In this document: piece by piece, positions 1-9,870 of the stretch
Layout: every line of letters begins with the position of its first letter
Numbering within the stretch: position 1 is the stretch's first letter
Assembly: GCF_030848805.1 (NCBI RefSeq)
Contig: NC_092364.1
Coordinates: forward strand, 7,771,770 to 7,835,769
Source of the DNA: Temnothorax longispinosus
Lineage: Eukaryota > Arthropoda > Insecta > Hymenoptera > Formicidae
DNA length: 64,000 bases
Direction of reading: 5' to 3'
Position numbers and translations under genes: made by a program
Notes under the pieces: model-generated
Seen by the model: the letters and a program-made list of their open reading frames with translations, nothing else
What the model was told of the DNA's origin: nothing
The model's database searches: none

Positions 1-7
1 CTGGTCC

Positions 8-71
<64 letters not shown>

Positions 72-212
72 AGCAGAGATAAGGACCCCACGGTTCGTCA
101 CTTCCGTAGTATTTAATGACTCCAAACCCTCTCTGCTGTGTGTGTGTCAGCAGAGATAAGGACCCCACGGTTCGTCACTCCCGTAGTATTTAATGACTCC
201 AAACCCTCTCTG

Positions 213-249
<37 letters not shown>

Positions 250-590
250 GCTTAATAAAAATAAAAATAATGATTTTAATTGATACACATTTAAAATAAC
301 TTATTTCATTGTATTCCACATCACTCATTTTCCTCAACATTCAGATCCTGTTGTGGTGTGGTTATGGCGTGTGGCGTGTGGCAGAGCGTGTTATGGTATT
401 TAGGATACGCGCGACACCAACCCAACGTTCGTTACCCTTCTTCATCATTATTAAATAAAATATTAGATGCTGCTGAGAGACCACCACAACAGGATCTGAA
501 TGTTGAGGAAAATGAGTGATGTGGAGTACAATGAAATAAGTTATTTTAAATGTGTATCAAATAAAATCATTATTTTTATTTTTATTAAGC

Positions 591-639
<49 letters not shown>

Positions 640-812
640 ACACACAGCAGAGAGGGTTTGGAGTCATTAAATACTACGGGAGTGACGAACCGTGGGGTCC
701 TTATCTCTGCTGACACACACATACACACATACACACACACACACACAGCAGAGAGGGTTTGGAGTCATTAAATACTACGGGAATGACGAACCGTGGGGTC
801 CTTATCTCTGCT

Positions 813-862
<50 letters not shown>

Positions 863-868
863 GGACCA
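1..868. repeat. Large imperfect palindrome of GT/CA arrays and a 68-bp unit
   Basis: The left arm (about 1-360) and right arm (about 480-868) are reverse complements around a spacer at 361-479. The outermost motif CTGGTCCCAT at 1 reappears inverted as ATGGGACCAG at 859-868. Each arm carries a 68-bp unit twice (71-138 and 148-215; inverted at 645-712 and 746-813), separated and flanked by GT or CA dinucleotide runs. The inner part of each arm (about 250-357 and 480-595) is AT-rich single-copy-like sequence. The left edge is cut by the window. This is a foldback-type repeat, possibly a non-autonomous transposon. Short ORFs in it are dinucleotide artefacts. Confidence 0.85.
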
Positions 869-911
869 GCCCCCTACCACGTCCATGTCGTTGGTCCTGG
901 GTTATGCTAAG

Positions 912-1054
912 GCCGGTATTCATAATCAGATCTTATTTCAAGACCGTCTTAAGTAATATCTTAAGATGCTAATACGGCTCTGTGATTGGTTAATGACATC
1001 TTAAGATTGTACTTAAGATGGTCTTAAATATAAGAACCGACTATGAATACCGAC
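912..1054. mobile_element. Short MITE with CTAAG target duplication
   Basis: A 143-bp element starts GCCGGTATTCAT and ends ATGAATACCGAC. The two ends are inverted over about 45 bp with a few mismatches and include an inner TCTTAAGTA motif. The pentamer CTAAG lies immediately on both sides (907-911 and 1055-1059), which fits a target-site duplication. There is no coding capacity. The superfamily cannot be assigned. Confidence 0.75.
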
Positions 1055-1164
1055 CTAAGAGTAGGGATATAGTACTCGCGCAGACCATAATTTTTCATGT
1101 TTGACTGGCTGTAGCTCAAAAACTGTCCATTATTTAGCTTTGTGCCCATTTTTTGTTCAGTAGG

Positions 1165-4100
1165 TTATAAGCCACAACATATTAAAAAATTACGCGATTT
1201 CACGGGAATCCAATTTCCTATATAATTAGTGCGGGGTCCTTTGAATGCTACGTATCCAGCAACGTATTTCAGTCCTTCATCTTCACAAATTGTACCATCG
1301 TTGAATTCCTCGAATTGTTGAAGTAAATCTAATTCTTCTGAGATTTGAGTGTAATTGATATCTATAACAGATTAAGGACAATGCCAAAAAGAAAGGACAA
1401 AATAAAGATTTTAGCAACATGTAATACGTGTGAACCTGTTAACCACTCTTTTATTATGACACTTTTATATCTTTTATAATATAAAATTTTTATTTACTAT
1501 ATTGCAGTGAAAAACCTACATTAAGATACCTTGAGTCATTGGTTAAGAGATTTCAGAAGTGGTAACGTAATTTCTCACCTCCATAGGGAAAAATTATTAC
1601 AATTTCCAACAAGCTATTGACACGTAATCTCACCCAATGTACAATGTTACTGTTTAAAAGCAATGATCACTAATTACGATTAGATATAAACTGTTGTAAA
1701 ATGTTATAATTTTTCAATTGGAATGTTCGACATTACGTTATATACTTTCATAAAACATAGGCACGTAATAGGTAGAAATAGATAGATAAGGTAGACTGAG
1801 AAAACTGAGCGAGGTTCGCGGTTTTTTGCCATAAATATAAAAAGAATGAAAAGTAATGGAAGAGATTCAAGTGCTGAGAACCTGGCATAGGAAAAAATAT
1901 GTAAGTATCCTTTCAAAAATGTCTGTTATCATAAATGGTAAGAATGACTTATTTAGTTATAAGCTCTCTGAATAATAAAAATAATTTCATATGAAGTTAA
2001 TTCATTCAGCATAGAGCCATACTTTTGGCGAAAAATTTTATGTCTCAGAGCGCTATCTACTTTTGACACGAACTGTATGTAACATAAAATATAAAGTTTT
2101 TCATTAATTAAAAAAAATTATATGTTATAAACAAAATCATACAGAAATTACTGAGCAATCGATATATTCCTGCTATTCCGTGTTGTTATTGACTATACTA
2201 TTTAATTTGTCATGAATACGTTTTATTTGAAAGAAAAATTATCTACTCTATACTATATATATATTACCAGATATAAATATTAAAATATTTTTATCCTCCA
2301 AAAATGTTCTCAGCGTTTAAGGGGCAGTCGAAGTAAGCTCCAATTGTATTTTTTGTTTCACAACTGCACTTCTGAACAAAAATCGATGTCATATCTTATA
2401 CAGATAATGTGATAGCTATTTCAAATATTACTCTCGTAATTTTTTATATATATTATATAATTTTTTATATATTTATATAATTTTTTAATCATATAAAAAT
2501 AAAAAAACTTTAACTGACCCTTAAGTCTTGTAATTTATTTGGAATGAGGATGTTACCACATCGAGGATCACTCTTATATTCATCACTTTCTTCGTCACAG
2601 TCTTCACGCGCAACATTGCTGAAACTACTCTCATTATCACTTGGTTGCTTCGTATGATTATCTGTTGTTGTGAAATCTTCGTCAATCCCACTAGTTAGGC
2701 ACACTTCAGAGATGGAGTCGTCGACAGCACTTGTGTTACTCCCCACTGTAAAAAAATCTGCGGAATGCTTTCCTAGTATATACCTTCTCAATCGATAACG
2801 AATATCCAAGGCTGTTATCTTATCGTTTGTAGCTCCCATTGCTCGCAAGTAGGAAAACAGATTTTCAAGCACGTCTTGATTCAAACGGTTTGTCATAATA
2901 TAAGACATGTCAGTGTTGAACCTTTCTTTTAAGTCATTGAAAAGATTTACCAGCAAAGAATTACTAATGATAATTCCTTTTTGAAATGGAACCAACGTCT
3001 TCCATTTGCCGACTCTCATTTCTTCAATTGTTGACGTCATTTTTCGAAGAACTTCATTTTGTCGAGAAAGATCTACGCTATAACCGTGTATTCCAGGATG
3101 AGCTCCGTATTTTCCAACGCTGTTGAAGACATCGAACCAGTCATTCACCATTCTTACGAACGCAGCGGTTTTTTCCATTCAAGACAAGCATCCATGATTC
3201 TCCACGCGAACCACACCATTTGATCGCAGCCGCATTTGTGGCTGAAAATAGCTGAGTAGCAAGCTTGACATTTTGGCGTTGTGGTCCGGTTACGTTTAGA
3301 TGAGTTTCAGATAATTTAAACGCAATTTTTAACTCGCCACTGTTGATTTGCAAGAGCCTCGACAGAGCGGCAGAAGTTACGTGATGTCCGTCTATGTGAA
3401 ACCCGAAGTCTAGGAAATGATTACGTACCAACTTTACGAGGTGTGGAACATCAGCAAATACATAGATCTTGACAGAAGCTTCACAAGGATGCATGAAATA
3501 TGTCTTGTGATGTTCATCGTGTTCAACATTCAACGATTTCCATAACTTTTGATTGGCATTATTCCGCGTGCAATAAGCACTTGACACCTTTTGTGAGGGC
3601 CAACGACTCGTTCAGTTTTTCTTTCGATTTGCATTTGATTTGTTAAATAAATCTCATCAAAACAAATTACTGTTGCTCTCTCCATTGGCGTCATGCTGCT
3701 ACTTTTCGCTTTTATTATGGACAAAACGTCAGTCAGAATGCCTTCATTGATGTTAAAATCAGTAATCCACTTGCGAAGAGTGGACGGTGCAGGCAAGGGA
3801 ATCTGCTTCAACTTCCTAATATATCTATATGCTTTTGGACTGACGCTCTTGAATGATATTGCTGCGGCAATATCTTCTTGAGACCAGCGGGTCTTCTGCT
3901 GTTTCGGGTTCATGTACATTCTTATTTGAGCCGGCATAAAGAAGGGACTAAGCATGTTTTTAACTTTTTTTGCAACGTTTTGCTGCAGTTGTTTTTTTTT
4001 TGTCGCTTATTAATTGTTGCCAATCGACGTTTTAGTAACTTCGTCTCAGAAACTGAAGCAGCAAGTGCTTTTTTAAGTTTTCTGTTTTCTTCTTTCAACA

Positions 4101-5317
4101 GAAGCATCGCATCGCTTTCCTGTGCCACGCCTATAAAAGCAGAAAAACAAAAAAGATACATATATAACGTAATTTTTGTAACAATCGGTTATACATAAGT
4201 AACTTATATTAACATAAATATGAAAAGTGTATATAAAATTTCATAAAAAAGTAACACAAATTAGAAAGTAAAGGTTATGCAAAAAATACAAATTTAGTAA
4301 CTTGAAAAGTATAATATATGAAAAAAGCAAACTTGCATTGACCTTTCTTTTTACTCTTCCTTGTTGACCTAGACGTGCTTGGAGTTACTGTGTTGGACAA
4401 AACAGAGTTACATGCTGCACTCTCTGCCTGCATAGAAGTGCAATCAATTCGTCCATTCTTTGTACAAGTCGATGTTCTTACTGTCATAGAATGTGATAAA
4501 GCCAAATTTTCATCGTTGCTTGCGACAGCAACTAGCTGTACGAAATTCGACTCGCAAGGCTGATCCCGATTTGTGCCATGATCAGTGCCTGTCACATTTC
4601 TCTGTGTATCATCTGTTCCTAAAAATCGTATCATTCATATTACAATTCAATACTTATGTTATAAATGATTTTTAATTCACAAATGTGTACTTAGAATTTA
4701 GGTTACATTTAGTAACATGTAAAGTTACGAATATTTCAGAAATTGTATTGGACTCACAAATGAATTGGAAAATATTGATTTGGAATACAAACACGTTTGT
4801 AGCAAGGATTATGGATAATATGTAAGGACCTGAAATATTGTCAATACTTACTCGATATTTTACTCAATTCTGTGTTGACACTATGATCTACTATCGATGC
4901 CATTCGAACCGCATCAGGAAGCAGTTTTTTTTAGACTCTTCCCGAGTCTCCTACTAAATTTTTAAGCCATGTCTTATCTTCGAATTGACCAGGTAGAAAA
5001 TGTTCTGAACAAACTCGAGCTGCAAAAAACGTTACATAATTTTTATATATTTTACATATGCAAATTAATAAATATCTTATACATTTTTACAAGCACGTTT
5101 TTATTCATATTAATTATACAAGTATTTTTTAAATTCATAAACAAAATTCATACAATAATATTGTACACTTACCAGAAGTAGGGTTAATGTTCTCTTTGCA
5201 GAAAACTTTCCACTTTTCTATCATTTCCGTCTTCCTCGGAAATCCCAAGAAAGTAATGTTTCGGTTTTTTGCGTTTTGCGTGTTGTTTTTACAATTTTTT
5301 ATTGAACACGACGGCAT
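1165..5317 (-). pseudogene. Decayed THAP-domain, P-element-like transposase
   Basis: Read right to left. Exon 1 (5173-5317) encodes the start of a THAP zinc-binding domain: Met-Pro-x-Cys, a second Cys five residues on, then GFPRK and a Trp. Exon 2 (4852-5019) completes it with CSEHF and WLKNLVGD. Exon 3 (4343-4618) is low complexity. From 4130 down come a coiled coil, a WSQEDIAAA segment, the FDEIYL motif (near 3650), GPHKRCQ, FADVPHLVKLVRNHFLD (about 3400-3460) and NQDVLENLFSYLRAMG (about 2830-2880). These are typical of P-element/THAP9 transposases. A last fragment, LKYVAGYVAFK, lies in 1165-1361. Damage: in-frame TAA at 4931-4933, frameshifts near 3965, 3560 and 3178, and an apparent internal deletion between GPHKRCQ and NQKLWKSL. 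No terminal inverted repeats could be fixed. Inactive. Confidence 0.85.
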
Positions 5318-5558
5318 TATTTACGAATTTTGCACTTTTGACTGTGTACTAACTCACGGAAACACACCGACACAAGAATCTGTTAGTATGAGTTCAAAAT
5401 GAACGATTTTTGTCACGATGCGCAGAACAGACGAAAATGTGTCCGCAATACGAGCACACCCTTATTACTTCCACCATGAAATACATCAATAAACAGGTGA
5501 CACCAAGATTAAATATTCGCCATAATTAGTTTTAGCCCATCCATCCCACTCGGCATGT
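5318..5558. other. Flank of the P-element relic
   Basis: Unique-looking AT-rich sequence upstream of the THAP start codon. It probably contains the relic's 5' end, but I could not match a terminal inverted repeat between here and 1060-1165. Confidence 0.4.
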
Positions 5559-5805
5559 AATATTTCAGAAACATTTCTGCAAAATTCCATTTGAAATATT
5601 ACACCTTTCATCAATATTTCAGAAATATTTCACGACCGTTTCTGCAACATTTCTGCAATGTTTCAATCGGCACAATTATTTCAAATGCAACTTTGCTGAA
5701 AAATTTCGGCAATATTTCGGTAATATTACTGAAATATTTCTGAAATATATCTACGAAATATTGCAGAAACACTTTAGAGATATTTCAAATACATTTTACA
5801 CTGAG
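5559..5805. repeat. Degenerate ATATTTCTGAA-like array
   Basis: Over about 250 bp the motif ATATTTCTGAAA and its complement TTTCAGAAATAT recur many times in both orientations with variable spacing (TAATATTTCAG, AAATATTTC, TTTCTGCAAC, ATATTGCAGAAAC). It is neither a clean tandem repeat nor coding. It may be a degenerate satellite or a repeat-rich MITE body. Confidence 0.7.
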
Positions 5806-5896
5806 AAAAATGTTTTGTATTAGCAAACAAAATTTTGTTACTGACGTACAAACTATTTGTTGATATGTAAAAAACGAAATATTTTGTTACCGGAAC

Positions 5897-6053
5897 AAAA
5901 AAAATATATTAAGCCATGTGCGTATAGCCGCCGCGAATTTGTCCAAAGAAATCCGCTCTCTCAGCCGGTCGCCCATCCAAGTAGTATACCGGCGCCTTTG
6001 TTGCTTGACATCGATGATCGAACAGGGTAGTGGTGATCCTCTGACTTTGACGC
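5897..6053 (-). repeat. 5S rRNA-like Pol III fragment (SINE3-type or 5S pseudogene)
   Basis: On the minus strand, 6020 down to 5965 reads GTTCGATCATCGATGTCAAG, then GCAAC, GGCGCCGGT and TACTTGGATGGGCGACCG. This follows the 5S rRNA internal control region (GATCACCGAA..TTAAGCA, then GGT.AGTACTT.GATGGG.GACCG in insects) in order and spacing. The 5' and 3' thirds of 5S rRNA are not recognisable, so it is not a functional 5S gene. A T8 run on the same strand (5897-5904) could act as a Pol III terminator about 60 bp downstream. A 5S-derived SINE head or a 5S pseudogene are the alternatives. Confidence 0.55.
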
Positions 6054-7177
6054 TTCTTTCTTTCATGCATATGGTTATGCACCTATGCAAAATAGACCAA
6101 TCAATTTTCTTATGCTTACGCATTATGCGTTGTGCAGAAGTGGTGTGCTCCCCGCTTTGTCAATATCGAAACACAGCCTGTCTATCAATAAAACAGAAAA
6201 GTATGTGCACTTTATTGCACTATAGTGCAGACCTTGCAGACATTAAAACGAAATATTGACCTTTAATTAATTTTTATTGGTAATTCTTCAGTTTAGCTAC
6301 CTCAGCACAGAAATCGATGCAATTAGGCTTAATCGACGCGTTTTTGCACGAAACAAACGAATCTGGCAGAAAAAAGTGTCGCTCTGCCTCGCGACGCGAG
6401 ATATTAATCGTTAAAGTTGACTGGAATCAGGTTATGATCCCTGTCATACCGACGAAATGTAGCGACTACTGGCGACTACGAACATGCCATGTGGCCACAT
6501 GCGCATGCTCAGTGGCCGCACGCGCATGCAAAACTGCGCCAATTTTAAATAAATCAATCGTGCAGAATAACCAAGCATCTCGATTCAAGCAGTTAGGTCT
6601 CACGCTGGGAGTTTCATTAGTTTAATTATGCGTAGGAAGCACACACACACACACACACACACAGGGGGGTGCGAGGGGAGCCTTCGGCCCCCCCTTCTCC
6701 CGTACCCACCCCGTCGGTAGGCAGCGTGGACCTCGCTGTATGTACAACATATAAAGTACATGCTAAGTTGTAAAGCGAAATTATAAAGCACATGCATGGA
6801 GGGGTGCAAGGGGGCTTACATGCGTGAGCGCACGTGAACAGGAAGGCTTTTCTTCCCTGCACCCCCCCCCCCCCCATGCATGTACTTTATAATTTCGTTT
6901 TACAACTTTTATGTTGTAAAGCGAGGTCCACGCTGCCTGCCGACGGGGTGGGTGCGGGGGAAGAGGGCCGAAGGCCCCTCCTCGCACCCCTCCGTGTGTG
7001 TGTGTGTGTGTGTGTGCTTCCCATGCATAATTAAACTAATGAAACTCCCAGCGTGAGACCTAACTGCTTGAATCGAGATGCTTGGTTATTCTGCACGATT
7101 GATTCATTTAAAATTGGCGCAGTTTTACATGCGCGTGCGACCACTGAGCATGCGCATATGGCCGCAGGGCACGTTTA

Positions 7178-7385
7178 AGGTGGAAGCACATAAAATTGCA
7201 GGAGCACGAATGCAGAAGCCATATGCGCATGCGCTATGGTGTCTGCATACTGCCTATGGCTTCTGAATTTTCAATCTACATAAAAATACATAAGCATAGT
7301 GTATGTAGATTGAAAATTCAGAAGCCATAGGCAGTATGCAGATACCATAGCGCATGCGCATATGGCTTCTGCATGTGTTCCACCT
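7178..7385. mobile_element. Palindromic MITE, copy 1 (TTA-flanked)
   Basis: Begins AGGTGGAAGCACATAAAATT and ends in a shortened inverted end, TGTTCCACCT. It is nearly a perfect hairpin about a short loop near 7285-7305. TTA stands on both sides (7175-7177 and 7386-7388). Relative to copy 2 its right end lacks about 34 bp. TTA duplications and short inverted ends would fit a PIF/Harbinger-type MITE, but that is inference. Confidence 0.75.
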
Positions 7386-7388
7386 TTA

Positions 7389-7630
7389 AGGTGGAAGCAC
7401 ATAAAATTGCAGGAGCCATGAGCAAAAAGCAGAAGCCATATGCGCATGCGCTATGGTATCTGCATACTGCCTATGGCTTCTGAATTTTCAATCTACATAC
7501 ACTATGCTTATGTATTTTTATGTAGATTGAAAATTCAGAAGCCATAGGCAGTATGCAGACACCATAGCGCATGCGCATATGGCTTCTGCATTCGTGCTCA
7601 TGGCTCCTGCAATTTTATGTGCTTCCACCT
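7389..7630. mobile_element. Palindromic MITE, copy 2, inverted relative to copy 1
   Basis: Shares the AGGTGGAAGCACATAAAATT terminus and both arms with copy 1. Its loop (near 7497-7523) is the reverse complement of the copy 1 loop, so the two copies are head-to-head. It ends CTTCCACCT at 7630 followed by TTA (7631-7633), and shares the TTA at 7386-7388 with copy 1. Confidence 0.75.
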
Positions 7631-7827
7631 TTAGTGTTGCTACATGTCGTCGGTATGACAGGAATCATAACCTGATTCCTGTCAACTTTAACGATTAATA
7701 TCTCGCGTCGCGGGGCAGAGCGACACTTTTTTCTGCCAGATTCGTTCGTTTCGTGCAAAAACGCGTCGATTAAGCCTAATTGCATCGATTTCTGTGCTGA
7801 GGTAGCTAAACTGAAGAATTACCTTTT

Positions 7828-8326
7828 TATTAGAATACAGTTGTTTTCTAAATAATAAAAAATAAAAATTATATCGATACATTATCCAAATGATTCTGGA
7901 GCGATTGGATTAAAAAAAAATATTTTTTAAATACTTTCTGCTAATTATACGTTTAATTGATTTTAATTAATTGTGATTAATGTATGGTTTTCCAAACTCT
8001 GAAAAGTTTTTTTCAAATATTTCCAAATGATTTCCAAACGATTGGGTAGGATAATTTTCAATAATTTTTAATTCGTTTGCCAACTATACGTCGGTCTCGC
8101 GAGAAACACTCGCGGACCATTACCGAGCGAAACGACGTAGTTGAGTTGCACTTTCTCAGGTGGCGCATTGAAAAATGCGTTCTTGCGCAGCTTACGCTTG
8201 CGCCCTCAGAAAGAACACAAGAGGGCCGTTCTCAGGTTAGATGTATCGTGATATCTACGATTTCAGTTTTCAAATTTCAATTAAGAAGGCTAAATTCGAT
8301 TCGATCGATGATTATATTCATGTTAA
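7828..8326. other. AT-rich spacer and presumed POLR1H upstream region
   Basis: From 7828 to about 8080 the sequence is AT-rich without recognisable features. From about 8090 to 8260 it is less AT-rich. That part is a plausible promoter/5' UTR for the plus-strand gene at 8327, but I see no clear TATA box or defined start site. A short plus-strand ORF at 8077-8340 looks incidental. Confidence 0.4.
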
Positions 8327-9870
8327 ATGATGGCAAATAACAACAGTAGTTGTTTTATCACTGCACCTGGCTTCTGTCCGGATTGCGGTTCAGTTTTACC
8401 TTTGCTTGACGAAAGAGGAGGAGTTACATGTTACACGTGCAAAAGAGAATGGGATTCCGAAGGTGTGATTCAAACAAAAATCTTTTAGTTAAAAGGTTAT
8501 ATATAAAAAGGTAAGGTTAACCAACTAGGAAGTGAAAGAGGAGCTTGAGTAGAATACGTAATATATACAAGCTTGTCTTGTATTCGGTATGGTTTATTGT
8601 ACTCTATCCATATCTCTGCTGTCACACCGCATCTGATGTTTCCTCTCAGCTGCAGCAGCATTTCCATCAGAAAGTCCATAAAGATAATGCATATTGCGAT
8701 ATTTCTCGTTGCTAAACATATTTTCTTTCTGTAATCACAATGTAATTTTCTATATAGGAGCACTTGGTTATCCACTTGACTACTCTTTTTTTTTAGTACT
8801 GCTTTTTGTGGTAAACACTGTCATCTTTTAAATGAGACATGCTGGCATGACGACAGCAGGTATGAACAGAGTAAGGTCGAGGCATATACAATTGGATTGC
8901 AATATTATACACTTAGCATAAACAAGTTTAAATGAATGTGTAGGAGATAGTGATGATATCTCTAGGAGTCTCGTGAGTCGAAAGGCTCAAAACAATGTGA
9001 CACACCTAGGCGGCCGGTCCTCGAGGGCCGGTCGTCGCACGAGCCCGGTTTGCCGTACGGCGCCTCTGTCCGTCGTCGGGATCTCACCGCTTACGACGGC
9101 ACAGCGTCTAACGGTCGAACATGAGTTTCGCGAGTTCGATGTCGAGACTCGGAATCGTCAGTTCAGAAAAAGATTGATAGTATAACTCTACAATGACAAC
9201 GAATGCAGATAAATGTTTTGTATGCTTATTTAGCAGCTATAAAACTTATCCTACGTATGAAGCACTGTATTTACTAAACCATGGCAAATACAAAAAAAGT
9301 TTATATACGTTACACATTATACTTAAGCTCTTCTCTTACCTTCTAGTTGATTGTCCTTACCTTTATATATACTGTATATTGTACAATAATTTAATATATT
9401 ATTATTTACTGTAATATAAAAAATTGCGCTCAAAGTAATCCTTAATGTGCAAGCTTGAGCAGTGATTAAGAATTTACATTAATTTGGAGACTCAATTTCT
9501 AATATTATTTTCCAGTTTTTGGTGACATGAAAATGACACATACAATCCTTTTCAACACTAAACATACTTATGCATCCGCTAAAGAAGTTGAGGACAGTGA
9601 CGATGATGCGGATGGACCAGTAGTAGAGCGACAATGTCCTCAGTGTCAAAATGATAAAATGTCTTATGCAACATTGCAATTGAGATCTGCTGATGAGGGA
9701 CAAACTGTATTTTACACATGTACCAAATGCAAGTATGTATCTGTACATAGCAATATTGTGTTGACCTAGCATTCAGATATTATCTTCACATTAAGTTTCT
9801 GTTGCTTGTAATACTTTATTAATAAATAAAACATCTTATTTGCAGATTCAAGGAAACAGAGAATTCTTAA
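8327..9870 (+). CDS. POLR1H: DNA-directed RNA polymerase I subunit RPA12 (3 exons)
   Basis: Zinc-ribbon subunit of RNA polymerase I, the nucleolar enzyme that makes pre-rRNA. Its C-terminal TFIIS-like ribbon supports transcript cleavage. Exons are 8327-8462, 9516-9732 and 9846-9870, all with GT-AG boundaries and matching phases, giving 125 aa; human RPA12 is 126 aa. The N-terminal ribbon is CPDC...CYTC (residues about 18-42). The C-terminal ribbon is CPQC...CTKC and contains the hallmark RSADEGQTVFYTC. The protein ends FKETENS, in a 25-bp last exon. Two adjacent in-frame ATGs (8327 and 8330) follow a TAA at 8324, so the start is one of them. It is convergent with the peptidase gene on the other strand. 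An AATAAA near 10098 is a possible poly(A) signal. It appears intact. Confidence 0.95.
8463..9515 (+). other. POLR1H intron 1, with a GC-rich block
   Basis: This 1,053-bp intron has an AT-rich body. A block at about 8995-9165 is much richer in GC and CpG (repeated GGCCGGTC, then CGTACGGCGCC) and is unlike its surroundings. Short ORFs on either strand (minus 8497-8775, plus 8973-9185 and 9193-9414) match no family I recognise and interrupt a clear gene, so I leave them out as genes. Confidence 0.6.

Larger units (their letters stand above)
6277..7827. repeat. 1.55-kb palindrome (foldback element)
   Basis: The left arm (6277 to about 6810) and right arm (about 6855-7827) are inverted copies, starting GGTAATTCTTCAGTTTAG on the left and ending CTAAACTGAAGAATTACC on the right. 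They are continuous through the motif near 6420/7680 (CAGGTTATGATCCCTGTC), a CA/GT run (6640-6661 and 6993-7016) and a GC-rich hairpin stem. The spacer is about 45 bp. The right arm is longer because of a 456-bp insertion (7178-7633). The short ORFs in the two arms mirror each other and are not genes. No transposase is present. Confidence 0.85.

Noticed and set aside
701..956. ORFs with poly-(Cys-Val) or poly-(His-Thr)
   Set aside because: Translations of GT/CA dinucleotide runs.
1055..5530. Terminal inverted repeats of the P-element relic (GGGATATAGTACTCG near 1068 against GGGTGTGCTCG near 5,450)
   Set aside because: Similarity needs gaps and no 8-bp target duplication is visible, so the ends remain undefined.
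8497..9414. Small ORFs inside POLR1H intron 1
   Set aside because: No recognisable family, no supporting splice pattern, and they sit within an intron of a confidently defined gene.
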